From the NCBI RefSeq assembly GCF_030553055.1, contig NZ_CP130713.1, forward strand, positions 5,456,001 through 5,520,000: DNA of 64,000 nucleotides, written 5' to 3'. The notes below the pieces were generated by a model. The model was not told the DNA's origin. It did not search any database and saw only the letters and a list, made by a program, of their open reading frames with translations. The position numbers and the translations under genes are program-made. Origin of the DNA: Streptomyces sp. XD-27 (lineage in GTDB: Bacteria > Actinomycetota > Actinomycetes > Streptomycetales > Streptomycetaceae). Below, one piece after another: positions 26,980 through 34,281 of this stretch (positions within the stretch are counted from its first letter, which is position 1; each line of letters starts with the position of its first letter).

Positions 26980-29841
26980 ATGAGAGTGGAGCCCTTGCAA
27001 TTATCTGCACCGGCAAATGCAGAGGATCTCAATTGCGTGGCGGAGATGCTGTTGAGAGCTGCGCGGGGGCACCCGGCCGCGGGTATACGGTACTTCCTCG
27101 GCGGGGTCGACGGAGAATCGCACTTCCAGTCTTATCCGGAGCTGCTCGACGAGGCCCGAGCTTATCTCGCCGGGCTCCGCGGACGCGGACTGCGGCCCCG
27201 GGACAAGGTCGCCCTGCTGCTTCCGGACCAGCGGGAATTCCTGAGCGTCTTCTGGGCCTGCCTGCTCGGCGGTTTCGTGCCCTGCCCGATGGGGCCGCTC
27301 CCCGGTGACCCGGCGTGCCGGGCGGCGCAGCTCGCCCATGTCGACCGGCTTCTCGACCGGCCCCTCCTGGTCACCACCGAGCAGATGGCCGCCGAGCTCC
27401 CGGCCGTCCCGGGGCTGACGGTCGCCGTACTGGAGGGGCTGCGCGGAGCCGCGCCCGCGACCGAGTTCCACCGGGCGGCTCCCGAGGATCTGGCGCTGCT
27501 GGTGCTCACCTCCGGCTCCACCGGGAATTCCAAGGCCGTGATGCTGAGCCATGGCAATCTGCTGGCGTCCATGGCGGGAAAATCGGACAAGCAGCGGCTC
27601 ACCGACGCCGACACCACCTTCAACTGGATTTCGTACGACCATGTGGCCGCGCTCCTCGAAGCGCATCTCCTGCCGCTCTATGTCGGCGCCCTGCAATTGC
27701 ACGCGCAAGCGTCCGCTATTCTGGAGGATCCGCTCCGGTTCCTGCGCATCGTATCGCGCCACAAGGTCACCATGACCTTCACGCCGAATTTCCTGCTCGG
27801 CTCGCTGAATTCCGCCGCGGATCAGATCGCGGAGGAACTGGCGGCCGGCGGCGAGGGCCTTGACCTCAGCGCGCTGCGGCACATCGTCAGCGGCGGTGAG
27901 GCCAATGTCGTCGCCACCGGTGAGACCTTTCTCGCCGCTTACGCCCCCTTTGGGCTGCGGCGCTCCGCCCTGTGGCCCGCCTTCGGGATGACCGAGACCT
28001 GCGCGGGCAGCATCTACAACCGCGCGTTCCCGGAGGCCGACGCGGGGAGTGAGTTCGCCCACCTCGGCACGCCGGTGCAGGGCCTGCGGATCCGGGTCGC
28101 GGACGACGGCCACACCCCGCTGCCCGCCGGCGAGATCGGCGAGCTCCAGCTCAACGGCCCCATGATCACCAGCGGCTACTACAACAACGAGGCCGCCACC
28201 CGCGAGGCGTTCACCCCGGACGGCTGGTTCCGCAGCGGCGACCTCGGCCGGATCGACGACGACGGCCGGCTCACCCTGGTCGGCCGCAGCAAGGACAGCG
28301 TCATCGTCAACGGCGTCAACTACTTCAGCCACGAGATCGAGGCCGCGCTGGAGCAGCTGGACGACGTGGCTGGCGGCTATGTCGCGGCCTTCCCGACCCG
28401 CCGCCCCGGCAGCGACACCGAACAACTGGTGATCGCCTTCCATCCGCGGCTCGCCGATGACGACGAGGCCGGACTCCACCGTCTGCTGACCGCCGTCCGC
28501 TCCACCGTCGTGATGCTCTGGGGCTTCAGGCCCTCGCTGATCCTGCCGCTGCCGCGCGAGGAGTTCCCCAAGACCAGCCTCGGCAAGACACTGCGCCGCC
28601 GGATGCGCCAGAAGCTGGAGGCCGGCGGCTACGACGACATAGCTACGCGCGTCACCGAGCTGACCACGCGCCGGCTCGGCGGCTACACCGCCCCCGAGAC
28701 CGACACCGAGCGCGTCCTCACCGAGATCTTCGCCGAGATGTTCGACGCCGCGCCGGAGGACGTCAGCGCCACCGCCAACTTCTTCGACCTCGGCGGCACC
28801 TCACTGGACATCCTGCGGCTGCGCCGCCAGGTCGACCGGCGCCTCGGGGTGCGGGACCTGCCGATCATCACGGTGCTGACCTCGCCGACCGCCCGCCGGC
28901 TCGGGGCCTGGCTGGACTCCGGCGGGGACACGCAGGCCCGCCCGTACGACCCGGTGGTGCCGCTCCAGCTCAGTGGCGACAAGACACCGCTGTTCTGCGT
29001 CCACCCCGGCGTCGGCGAGGTCCTGGTCTTCGTCAACCTCGCCAAGTACTTCGTCGGCGACCGCCCCTTCTACGCGCTGCGCGCCCGCGGCTTCAACGAG
29101 GGCGAGCGGCCCTTCGCGTCGTTCGAGGAGATGGTCCGCACCTACGTGGCGGCCATCAGGGAGCGCCGGCCGCACGGCCCGTACGCCGTGGCGGGCTACT
29201 CCTACGGCGGCGCGGTGGCCTTCGAGATCGCCAAGGCGCTGGAGGCCGAGGGCGAGCGCGTGGACTTCGTCGGCAGCTTCAACCTGCCCCCGCACATCAA
29301 GTACCGCATGGACGAACTCGACTTCGTCGAGACCGCGGTCAACCTCGCCTTCTTCCTCGACCTGGTCAACAAGAAGCAGTCCCTGGACCTGCCGGCGCAG
29401 CTGCGCGAGCTGCCCAAGGAGGAGCAGCTGGCGCGCCTCATCCGGCTCGCCCCGCAGGACCGCCTGCGGGAACTCGACCTGGACCTGGCGAAGTTCACGA
29501 CGTGGGCCGAGCTGGCGAACGGGCTCACCGACCTCGGCCGCACCTACACCCCCACCGGCACCACCCGTTCCATGACGGTCTTCTACGCCACCCCGCTGCG
29601 CGGCACCAAGGAGGACTGGCTGGAGAACGAGCTGCGCAGGTGGGACGAGCACACCACGGAGCCCAACCGGTACGTCGACGTACCGGGCGAGCACTACACC
29701 CTGATGGGGCCGCGCCACGTCGCGGCCTTCCAGGCCGTTCTGCGCAGGGAACTCGACCAAGCCCTGCGCGACAGCGACAGCGACAGCGACAGCAACTGCG
29801 ACGGCGACAGCGACAGCACGCACGTCAAAGAGGGGAACTAG
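26980..29841 (+). CDS. NRPS-like A-T-TE synthetase, TerA/EchA-like (polyporic acid synthetase family)
   Basis: 953 residues in three domains. The adenylation domain (1-~560) has the ATP loop LTSGSTGNSKA (177-185 core), FGMTETCAG, GWFRSGDLGR and the catalytic Lys536 in SLGKTLRR. FNWISYDHVAALLEAHL matches the FNWxxxDHVA signature of A domains using aryl-pyruvates instead of amino acids. The thiolation domain carries Ser608 in FFDLGGTSLD. The thioesterase has Ser741 in GYSYGG and His905 in GEHYTLMG. There is no condensation domain. TerA/EchA enzymes dimerise phenylpyruvate to polyporic acid; this is the inferred reaction. Codon 8 is TTA (27001). The C-terminus is a Ser-Asp repeat tail. Confidence 0.88.
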   Translation: MRVEPLQLSAPANAEDLNCVAEMLLRAARGHPAAGIRYFLGGVDGESHFQSYPELLDEARAYLAGLRGRGLRPRDKVALLLPDQREFLSVFWACLLGGFVPCPMGPLPGDPACRAAQLAHVDRLLDRPLLVTTEQMAAELPAVPGLTVAVLEGLRGAAPATEFHRAAPEDLALLVLTSGSTGNSKAVMLSHGNLLASMAGKSDKQRLTDADTTFNWISYDHVAALLEAHLLPLYVGALQLHAQASAILEDPLRFLRIVSRHKVTMTFTPNFLLGSLNSAADQIAEELAAGGEGLDLSALRHIVSGGEANVVATGETFLAAYAPFGLRRSALWPAFGMTETCAGSIYNRAFPEADAGSEFAHLGTPVQGLRIRVADDGHTPLPAGEIGELQLNGPMITSGYYNNEAATREAFTPDGWFRSGDLGRIDDDGRLTLVGRSKDSVIVNGVNYFSHEIEAALEQLDDVAGGYVAAFPTRRPGSDTEQLVIAFHPRLADDDEAGLHRLLTAVRSTVVMLWGFRPSLILPLPREEFPKTSLGKTLRRRMRQKLEAGGYDDIATRVTELTTRRLGGYTAPETDTERVLTEIFAEMFDAAPEDVSATANFFDLGGTSLDILRLRRQVDRRLGVRDLPIITVLTSPTARRLGAWLDSGGDTQARPYDPVVPLQLSGDKTPLFCVHPGVGEVLVFVNLAKYFVGDRPFYALRARGFNEGERPFASFEEMVRTYVAAIRERRPHGPYAVAGYSYGGAVAFEIAKALEAEGERVDFVGSFNLPPHIKYRMDELDFVETAVNLAFFLDLVNKKQSLDLPAQLRELPKEEQLARLIRLAPQDRLRELDLDLAKFTTWAELANGLTDLGRTYTPTGTTRSMTVFYATPLRGTKEDWLENELRRWDEHTTEPNRYVDVPGEHYTLMGPRHVAAFQAVLRRELDQALRDSDSDSDSNCDGDSDSTHVKEGN
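29770..29817 (+). repeat. GACAGC hexanucleotide repeat in the synthetase C-terminus
   Basis: Near-perfect GACAGC units (four in a row, two changed units, then two more) encode an Asp-Ser tail. Slippage-prone, so length may vary between strains. Confidence 0.85.
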
Positions 29842-29844
29842 CAG

Positions 29845-30768
29845 GTGGAAGGCAAGAAGATCCTGGTCACGGGCGGCACCGGGCAGGTGGCCGGGCCGGT
29901 GGCCGAGGCGCTGGCCGAACGCAACGAGGTGTGGTGCCTGGGCCGGTTCGGCACCCCGGGCGCGGAGGACGCGCTCAGGGCTCGCGGGATCACCACGTAC
30001 CGCTGGGACATGGACGACCTGGACGGAGCGGCGTACGAGGGACTGCCCACCGACTTCACGCACGTGGTCCACTCCGCGGTACGACGCGGGGAGGACGGCG
30101 ACTTCAACGCGGCCGTGGAGGTCAACTCCGTCGCGTGCGGGAGGCTGATGACCCACTGCCGCACCGCCGAGGCGTTCCTGTACGTCTCCACCGGCGCCCT
30201 CTACAAGCGCCGGACCCTGGACCACAAGTACACCGAGACCGACCCGGTCGACGGGGTCGCGGACTGGCTGCCCGCCTACCCGGTGGGCAAGATCGCCGCC
30301 GAGGGAACGGTCCGCGCCTTCGCGAGCGTGCTGGGCCTGCCGACCACCATCGCCCGGCTCAACATCGCCTACGGGCCCGGCGGCTACGGCGGCGTACCGA
30401 TGCTCTACTTCAAGCGGATGCTCGCCGGCGAGCCGATCCCGGTGCCGGTCGAGGGCCAGAACTGGTGCTCCCTGCTGTACACCGACGACCTGGTCCGGCA
30501 GGTCCCGAAGCTCTGGGAGGCCGCCTCGGTGCCCGCCACCCTGGTCAACTGGGGCGGTGACGAGCCGGTCGGCATGACGGACTGCGTGCGCTACCTGGAG
30601 GAGCTGACCGGCGTCGAGGCCAGGCTGGTGCCCAGCGAGGTCACCCGGGAGACCTACCAGTTCGACCCGGCGCGGCGTCTGGCGCTCACCGGCCCGTGCG
30701 AGGTGCCCTGGCGCGAGGGCATCCGCCGTACCGTCGAGGCGCTGTACCCCGACCACATCAAGGGCTGA
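29845..30768 (+). CDS. Extended SDR/NAD-dependent epimerase-like reductase, TerB-like
   Basis: 307 residues. [16 protein letters not shown] is the NAD(P)-binding glycine motif; the active-site Tyr145 and Lys149 lie in YPVGK, preceded by [10 protein letters not shown]. The start GTG 29845 is three bases after the synthetase stop, so the genes are co-transcribed and probably coupled. In terfestatin and echoside clusters an SDR at this position (TerB) reduces polyporic acid so that the next enzyme can dehydrate it to a p-terphenyl. That function is inferred from family and gene order. Confidence 0.85.
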   Translation: MEGKKILVTGGTGQVAGPVAEALAERNEVWCLGRFGTPGAEDALRARGITTYRWDMDDLDGAAYEGLPTDFTHVVHSAVRRGEDGDFNAAVEVNSVACGRLMTHCRTAEAFLYVSTGALYKRRTLDHKYTETDPVDGVADWLPAYPVGKIAAEGTVRAFASVLGLPTTIARLNIAYGPGGYGGVPMLYFKRMLAGEPIPVPVEGQNWCSLLYTDDLVRQVPKLWEAASVPATLVNWGGDEPVGMTDCVRYLEELTGVEARLVPSEVTRETYQFDPARRLALTGPCEVPWREGIRRTVEALYPDHIKG

Positions 30769-30791
30769 GGAACGAAGGAGAGCGAAGGACG

Positions 30792-31190
30792 ATGGTGTCC
30801 GAGAACATCGAGGCGATACAGCGCAGTTACGCGGGTTTCCGTGACCGCGACGTGGAGGGGATCCTGTCCGGGATGCACCCGGATGTGGAGTGGGTCCATC
30901 CGGACGGGATGGCCACGTACGGCCTGGGTGGCACCAAGCTGGGGCACGCGGGGATCAAGGAGTTTCTCGCGCACGTACCGACCGTCCTGGGCGGGATGAA
31001 GCTGAACCCGCGGGAGTTCATCGAGCAGGGCGACCGCGTCGTGGTCTTCGGCACCCGCGAGGTGACCAGCCGCCGCGGCACCACGGTGACGCTGGACTTC
31101 GTCCACTCCTGGACGATGCGGAACGGCAAGGCCGTGCGGATGGAGGACATCTTCGACACCGTCGCGTTCCACGAGCTGATCGAGAGCTGA
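30792..31190 (+). CDS. NTF2/SnoaL-like dehydratase, TerC-like
   Basis: 132 residues of the SnoaL-like NTF2 fold: ENIEAIQRSYAGFRDRDVEG, MHPDVEWVHPDG and VHSWTMRNGKAVRMEDIFDT are family-typical. AAGGAG occurs twice just before ATG 30792, 23 bases after the SDR stop. The SDR plus NTF2 pair is the terfestatin TerB/TerC combination, which removes a hydroxyl from the terphenylquinone by reduction and dehydration. The last codons run into an 11-bp tandem repeat. Confidence 0.85.
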   Translation: MVSENIEAIQRSYAGFRDRDVEGILSGMHPDVEWVHPDGMATYGLGGTKLGHAGIKEFLAHVPTVLGGMKLNPREFIEQGDRVVVFGTREVTSRRGTTVTLDFVHSWTMRNGKAVRMEDIFDTVAFHELIES

Positions 31191-31238
31191 TCGAGAGCTG
31201 ATCGGGAGCTGAGTGAGGGCTGAGTGGGAGCTGAGCGG
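31173..31238. repeat. Six tandem 11-bp repeats across the stop of the NTF2-like gene
   Basis: Six units of consensus GAGCTGAKYGR fill 31173-31238 with no gaps: two identical copies, then one-to-three base variants. The array covers the last five codons and stop and extends 48 bases into the intergenic region. Confidence 0.85.
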
Positions 31239-31252
31239 ATCCGGCCGGGGAG

Positions 31253-31279
31253 GCGGGGTGGCCCGGACGGCCGCCCCGC
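31253..31279. terminator. Bidirectional terminator
   Basis: GCGGGG-T-GGCC pairs with GGCC-G-CCCCGC around a short loop; flanking GGATCCGG (31237-31244) and CCGGATC (31290-31296) extend the symmetry. It separates the converging NTF2-like and nitroreductase genes. Confidence 0.65.
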
Positions 31280-31294
31280 TCCACGCCGTCCGGA

Positions 31295-31915
31295 TCAGAC
31301 GCTGGTGACGACCTCCTCGTACGCCAGCCGCGGCAGTCGGCCCATCCACGCGTCGGGGCCGGGCCTGCCGATGTTCACCACGCACAGGGCGCTGTGTCGG
31401 CCGTCGGCGAAGAACTCCTTGTCGACGCCCGCCCTGTCGAATCCGATCATGGGGCCCGCCGCGAGCCCCGCGGCCCGCACCCCGAGGATGAAGTAGCCGA
31501 TCTGGATGGCGGTGTTGAACCGTGCCGACTCCTCCCGCACCGCCGGGTTCTCGTAGATCGCCCGCGGGTTCTCCATGAACGGGACCAGCTTCGGCAGTTC
31601 GTCGTGGAAGTCCAGGTCGGCGCCGAGGATCGCGACCAGCGGGGCCTTGGCGGTCTTCTCCTGGTTCCGGCCGGTCATGAGCGGCACGAGCTTGTCCCGC
31701 GCCTCCTGGGACCGCACCAGGACCACGCGCAGGGGCTGCTGGTTCATCGACGTCGGCCCGAACTTCACCAACTCGTAGATGGCCCGGACCTGCGCGTCCG
31801 TGACCGGCTCGGCGGTGAAGGTGTTGGCGGTACGGGCCTCCCGGAACAGCTGGTCCTGTGCCTCGGCCGGCAGGGTGATCAGCTCGCCGGTGCCGCTGTC
31901 CTGAGCTGCGCTCAT
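31295..31915 (-). CDS. Nitroreductase-family flavoprotein (RutE/HadB-like)
   Basis: 206 residues of the malonic semialdehyde reductase RutE-like branch: EARTANTFTAEPVTDAQVRA, KFGPTSMNQQPLRVVLVRS (FMN-binding) and GRPGPDAWMGRLPRL near the end. Such FMN enzymes reduce nitro groups, quinones or enals with NAD(P)H. It lies between the terphenyl-type genes and their regulators, so quinone handling is possible, but the separate TetR-type promoter suggests an independent detoxification role. GAGGAGAGG precedes ATG 31915. Confidence 0.88.
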   Translation of the reverse strand: MSAAQDSGTGELITLPAEAQDQLFREARTANTFTAEPVTDAQVRAIYELVKFGPTSMNQQPLRVVLVRSQEARDKLVPLMTGRNQEKTAKAPLVAILGADLDFHDELPKLVPFMENPRAIYENPAVREESARFNTAIQIGYFILGVRAAGLAAGPMIGFDRAGVDKEFFADGRHSALCVVNIGRPGPDAWMGRLPRLAYEEVVTSV

Positions 31916-31941
31916 GAACCTCTCCTCGTCAGGCTGTTGCC

Positions 31942-31971
31942 AATTTATTGGACTGGACGGACTAGTCCAAT
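31942..31971 (-). promoter_or_regulatory. Nitroreductase promoter embedded in a TetR-type operator
   Basis: On the minus strand TTGGAC (31970-31965), 17 bases, TAAATT (31947-31942) make a near-consensus promoter. The -35 and spacer are covered by ATTGGACT-N9-AGTCCAAT (31947-31971), containing GGACTAGTCC, and a second palindrome CCAAT-TT-ATTGG overlaps the -10. The TetR gene at 32182 is divergent and is the probable ligand. Confidence 0.7.
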
Positions 31972-32078
31972 CCTGATGTGGAAGGCTAGGGGCGCACGGC
32001 CGCTGGGGGCAAGGCGGCCGGGAGCGGCCCGCGTTCGGCACAGCACGAGCACGGCACAGCACGCGTACGACGGGGAAC

Positions 32079-32109
32079 GAGCACGACGCGGACCCGAGCA
32101 CGACGCGGA
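32079..32109. repeat. 14-bp direct repeat in the TetR leader
   Basis: GAGCACGACGCGGA occurs at 32079-32092 and 32096-32109, within a 120-base stretch of looser GAGCACG/GGCACGA repeats (about 32035-32155). It is probably simple-sequence drift. Confidence 0.6.
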
Positions 32110-32181
32110 ACGAGCACCACACATCAGGCACGACACACACCGGGAGCGGGGACCGGCACGAGCGAAAGGACACGACCGACC

Positions 32182-32841
32182 ATGCGGACGGACAGCACGG
32201 CGCGGCACGACGCGCCGGGACGCCCCGCGGGCCCCCTACCAGCAAAGCGGCAGGCCATCTTGGAAGCCGCCGTCACCGTCTTCCTGCGGGAGGGCTATAT
32301 CCGCACCAGCGTGGAGGCCATCGCCGACGAGGCCCGGGTGTCGAAGCAGACCGTCTACAACCACTTCGGCGACAAGGAGACCCTGTTCGTCGCCGCCGTC
32401 GACAACGAACGGCAGCGCGTCGCGGCCGGTTTCGCGCCCGACGTCTCCCAGGACCCCGCCGCCCAGGACGACATGACGCCGCGGGCCGCGCTGATCGCCT
32501 TCGGCCACCGCGTGCTGGAGGTCCTCCTCGACGAACGCGCCTCCGCGCTGCGCCGCCTGGTGATCGCCGAGGTCGCGCGCCACCCCTCGCTGCGCCCCGC
32601 CTGCGCCGAGGGCGAACCCCAGGCACTCGTGGCGTACCTGGCCGCGATGCTGCGGCGCCGCACCGAGCGGGCGGAGCTCGACGTACCGGAGCCCGAGACC
32701 GGGGCCCGGCAGTTCGTGGCCCTGCTCGTCCAGCAGGGCCTGCACCAGTCCATGTACGGCACTCGCGCGCTCGCCGGGTCGGAGGCCGCCGCCATCTGCG
32801 AGCAGGCCGCCGACCTGTTCGTCCGCGCCTACCGCAGGTGA
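32182..32841 (+). CDS. TetR-family regulator
   Basis: 219 residues. The helix-turn-helix is RTSVEAIADEARVSKQTVYN followed by HFGDKETLF; the C-terminal domain is of the TetR_C type found in AcrR-like proteins. Divergent from the nitroreductase promoter/operator, and 18 bases upstream of the SARP gene in the same direction, so it can control both the flavoprotein and the cluster activator. GAAAGGA lies upstream of ATG 32182. Confidence 0.9.
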   Translation: MRTDSTARHDAPGRPAGPLPAKRQAILEAAVTVFLREGYIRTSVEAIADEARVSKQTVYNHFGDKETLFVAAVDNERQRVAAGFAPDVSQDPAAQDDMTPRAALIAFGHRVLEVLLDERASALRRLVIAEVARHPSLRPACAEGEPQALVAYLAAMLRRRTERAELDVPEPETGARQFVALLVQQGLHQSMYGTRALAGSEAAAICEQAADLFVRAYRR

Positions 32842-32859
32842 TGTGAGGAGGTGACGCCC

Positions 32860-33672
32860 ATGTACGTGAACGTCCTCGGACCGCTGACGCTGCGCCACGG
32901 CACCCATTCCGGGGTGCCGACGGCCATGAAGCCGCGCAAGGTCCTGTCACTGCTGCTGCTCAACGACGGCCGGGTGGTCCCGGTGCCGGCCCTCATGGCC
33001 GAGCTCTGGGGCGACGAACCGCCCCGCACCGGACTGACCACGCTCCAGACCTACATCCTCCACCTGCGCAAACTGCTCGCGCAGGTGCTCGGCGTACCGA
33101 CCGCCACCGTCGCCCGGGACGTCCTGCAGACCCGGCCCGGCGGCTACGCCTTCGCCCTCCGCTCCGGCCAGCTGGACGTGCACCGGTACCGCGATCTCGT
33201 CACGCAGGGCGAGTGCGCGCTGGACGCCGGAGACGAACGCACCGCCGACGCCGCCTTCCGCCGCGCGCTCGCCGTCTGGCAGGGGCCCGCACTGGTCGAC
33301 GTGGCCCACGGACGGCCGTTGCAGGCCGAGGTCGCCCGGCTGGAGCAGTCCCGGCTCACCGTCACCGAACGCAGCATCGAGACCCGGCTCCGGCTCGGCC
33401 GCCACCAGGAAGCCCTCAGCGAGCTCGCCTCCCTGGTGGTGGAGCACCGCTTCCACGAGGGCATGCACGGCCAGTACATGCTGGCCCTGCACCGGGCCGG
33501 ACAGCGCACCCGCGCCCTCGCCGTCTACCAGCGGCTGCGACTGACGATGGCGGAGGAACTGGGGCTGGAGCCGTCACTGAGGCTCCAGCGTCTCCAGCAG
33601 GCCGTCCTCGCCTCCGACCCGCGCCTGGACGTGGAGACGGGGGCGGCGGGGCGGGGGCCGGTGGTGGCGTGA
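32860..33672 (+). CDS. SARP-family transcriptional activator (OmpR-type HTH + BTAD)
   Basis: 270 residues, the size of small pathway-specific SARPs such as ActII-ORF4 and DnrI. The N-terminal winged helix has VLSLLLLNDGRVVPVPALMA, ELWGDEPPRTGLTTLQTYIL and the RPGGYAF turn; the BTAD domain follows from about residue 100 (LAVWQGPALVDV; YQRLRLTMAEELGLEPS). AGGAGGTG lies eight bases before ATG 32860. SARPs activate biosynthetic promoters through heptamer repeats; the matching repeat is at 26877-26905. Confidence 0.93.
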   Translation: MYVNVLGPLTLRHGTHSGVPTAMKPRKVLSLLLLNDGRVVPVPALMAELWGDEPPRTGLTTLQTYILHLRKLLAQVLGVPTATVARDVLQTRPGGYAFALRSGQLDVHRYRDLVTQGECALDAGDERTADAAFRRALAVWQGPALVDVAHGRPLQAEVARLEQSRLTVTERSIETRLRLGRHQEALSELASLVVEHRFHEGMHGQYMLALHRAGQRTRALAVYQRLRLTMAEELGLEPSLRLQRLQQAVLASDPRLDVETGAAGRGPVVA

Positions 33673-33721
33673 CACGCGCCCTCCGGGGGACGGGGACGGG
33701 CTCCCCGGACCCCGGGGGGGC

Positions 33722-33744
33722 TGACCCGGGCTGCTCCTGGGTCA
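33722..33744. terminator. Hairpin between SARP and DUF6104 genes
   Basis: TGACCCGGG at 33722-33730 pairs with CCTGGGTCA at 33736-33744 (one mismatch) between converging genes. Confidence 0.5.
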
Positions 33745-33921
33745 GTCCTCGTCCTCGTCGTCCAGCCGGGCCAGCCAGGTCGCCAGCCGCTCCACCGGGA
33801 CCTCGAAGTCCGGGTTCAGATCGACGAAGGTCCGCAGCTGCTCGGCGAGCCACTCGAAGGTGATCTCCTCCTGGCCGCGCCGGTTCTCCAGCTCCTCGAT
33901 GCCGCGGTCGGTGAAATACAA
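33742..33921 (-). CDS. DUF6104 family small protein
   Basis: A 59-residue acidic protein, YFTDRGIEELENRRGQEEIT then FEWLAEQLRTFVDLNPDFEV, which I recognise as the DUF6104 type widespread in Streptomyces; function unknown. TTG 33921 is preferred because family members begin MYFTDRG and GTGGAG sits six bases before it. GTG 33933 would add four residues. Confidence 0.75.
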   Translation of the reverse strand: MYFTDRGIEELENRRGQEEITFEWLAEQLRTFVDLNPDFEVPVERLATWLARLDDEDED

Positions 33922-34026
33922 GGAGAGCTCCACAGGGAAAGTCGTTGATCGTACGCATCCAGGATAGGCGGCGGTCCACGGCGCGGGAGCGGCCGCTCAC
34001 CCGAGTCGGCGCGCGGGGGCCGCTGA

Positions 34027-34134
34027 TCAGCCGAGCCGGTTGAGCAGCCAGCCCAGGACGGCGCGGACGGCGCCGGAGACGGCAGCGGCGGCGAGGACGA
34101 GCAGCGGAGCGGGGCGGCTGTTCCGGCGTGTCAA
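34027..34134 (-). CDS. Putative 35-residue membrane peptide
   Basis: TTG 34134 to TGA 34027 encodes RRNSRPAPLLVLAAAAVSGA and a further short hydrophobic segment ending NRLG. A strong AAAAGGAG ribosome binding site lies six bases upstream, the N-terminus is basic and the middle could span a membrane. It sits directly upstream of the DUF6104 gene on the same strand. Not recognised; supported mainly by its translation signals. Confidence 0.5.
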   Translation of the reverse strand: MTRRNSRPAPLLVLAAAAVSGAVRAVLGWLLNRLG

Positions 34135-34281
34135 GGTCGGCTCCTTTTCGGGGGACGAGTTCGTGAGACGGGGCCCGGACGCCGACGCGCCGGGATACGT
34201 TCACGATGTGCGGAGCGGAGGGTGTTGCGGCAGCCCGCACACGTTGCGGACGGCCACAACAGCGGAGGGGTACGGGCGCCG

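Noticed and set aside
29770..29817. Hexanucleotide repeat considered as a regulatory element
   Set aside because: It is in frame within the synthetase coding region and explained by an Asp-Ser tail.
32035..32155. Repeated GAGCACG/GGCACGA words upstream of TetR, considered as a CRISPR or iteron array
   Set aside because: Only one clean 14-base pair, irregular spacing and no spacers; looks like simple-sequence drift.
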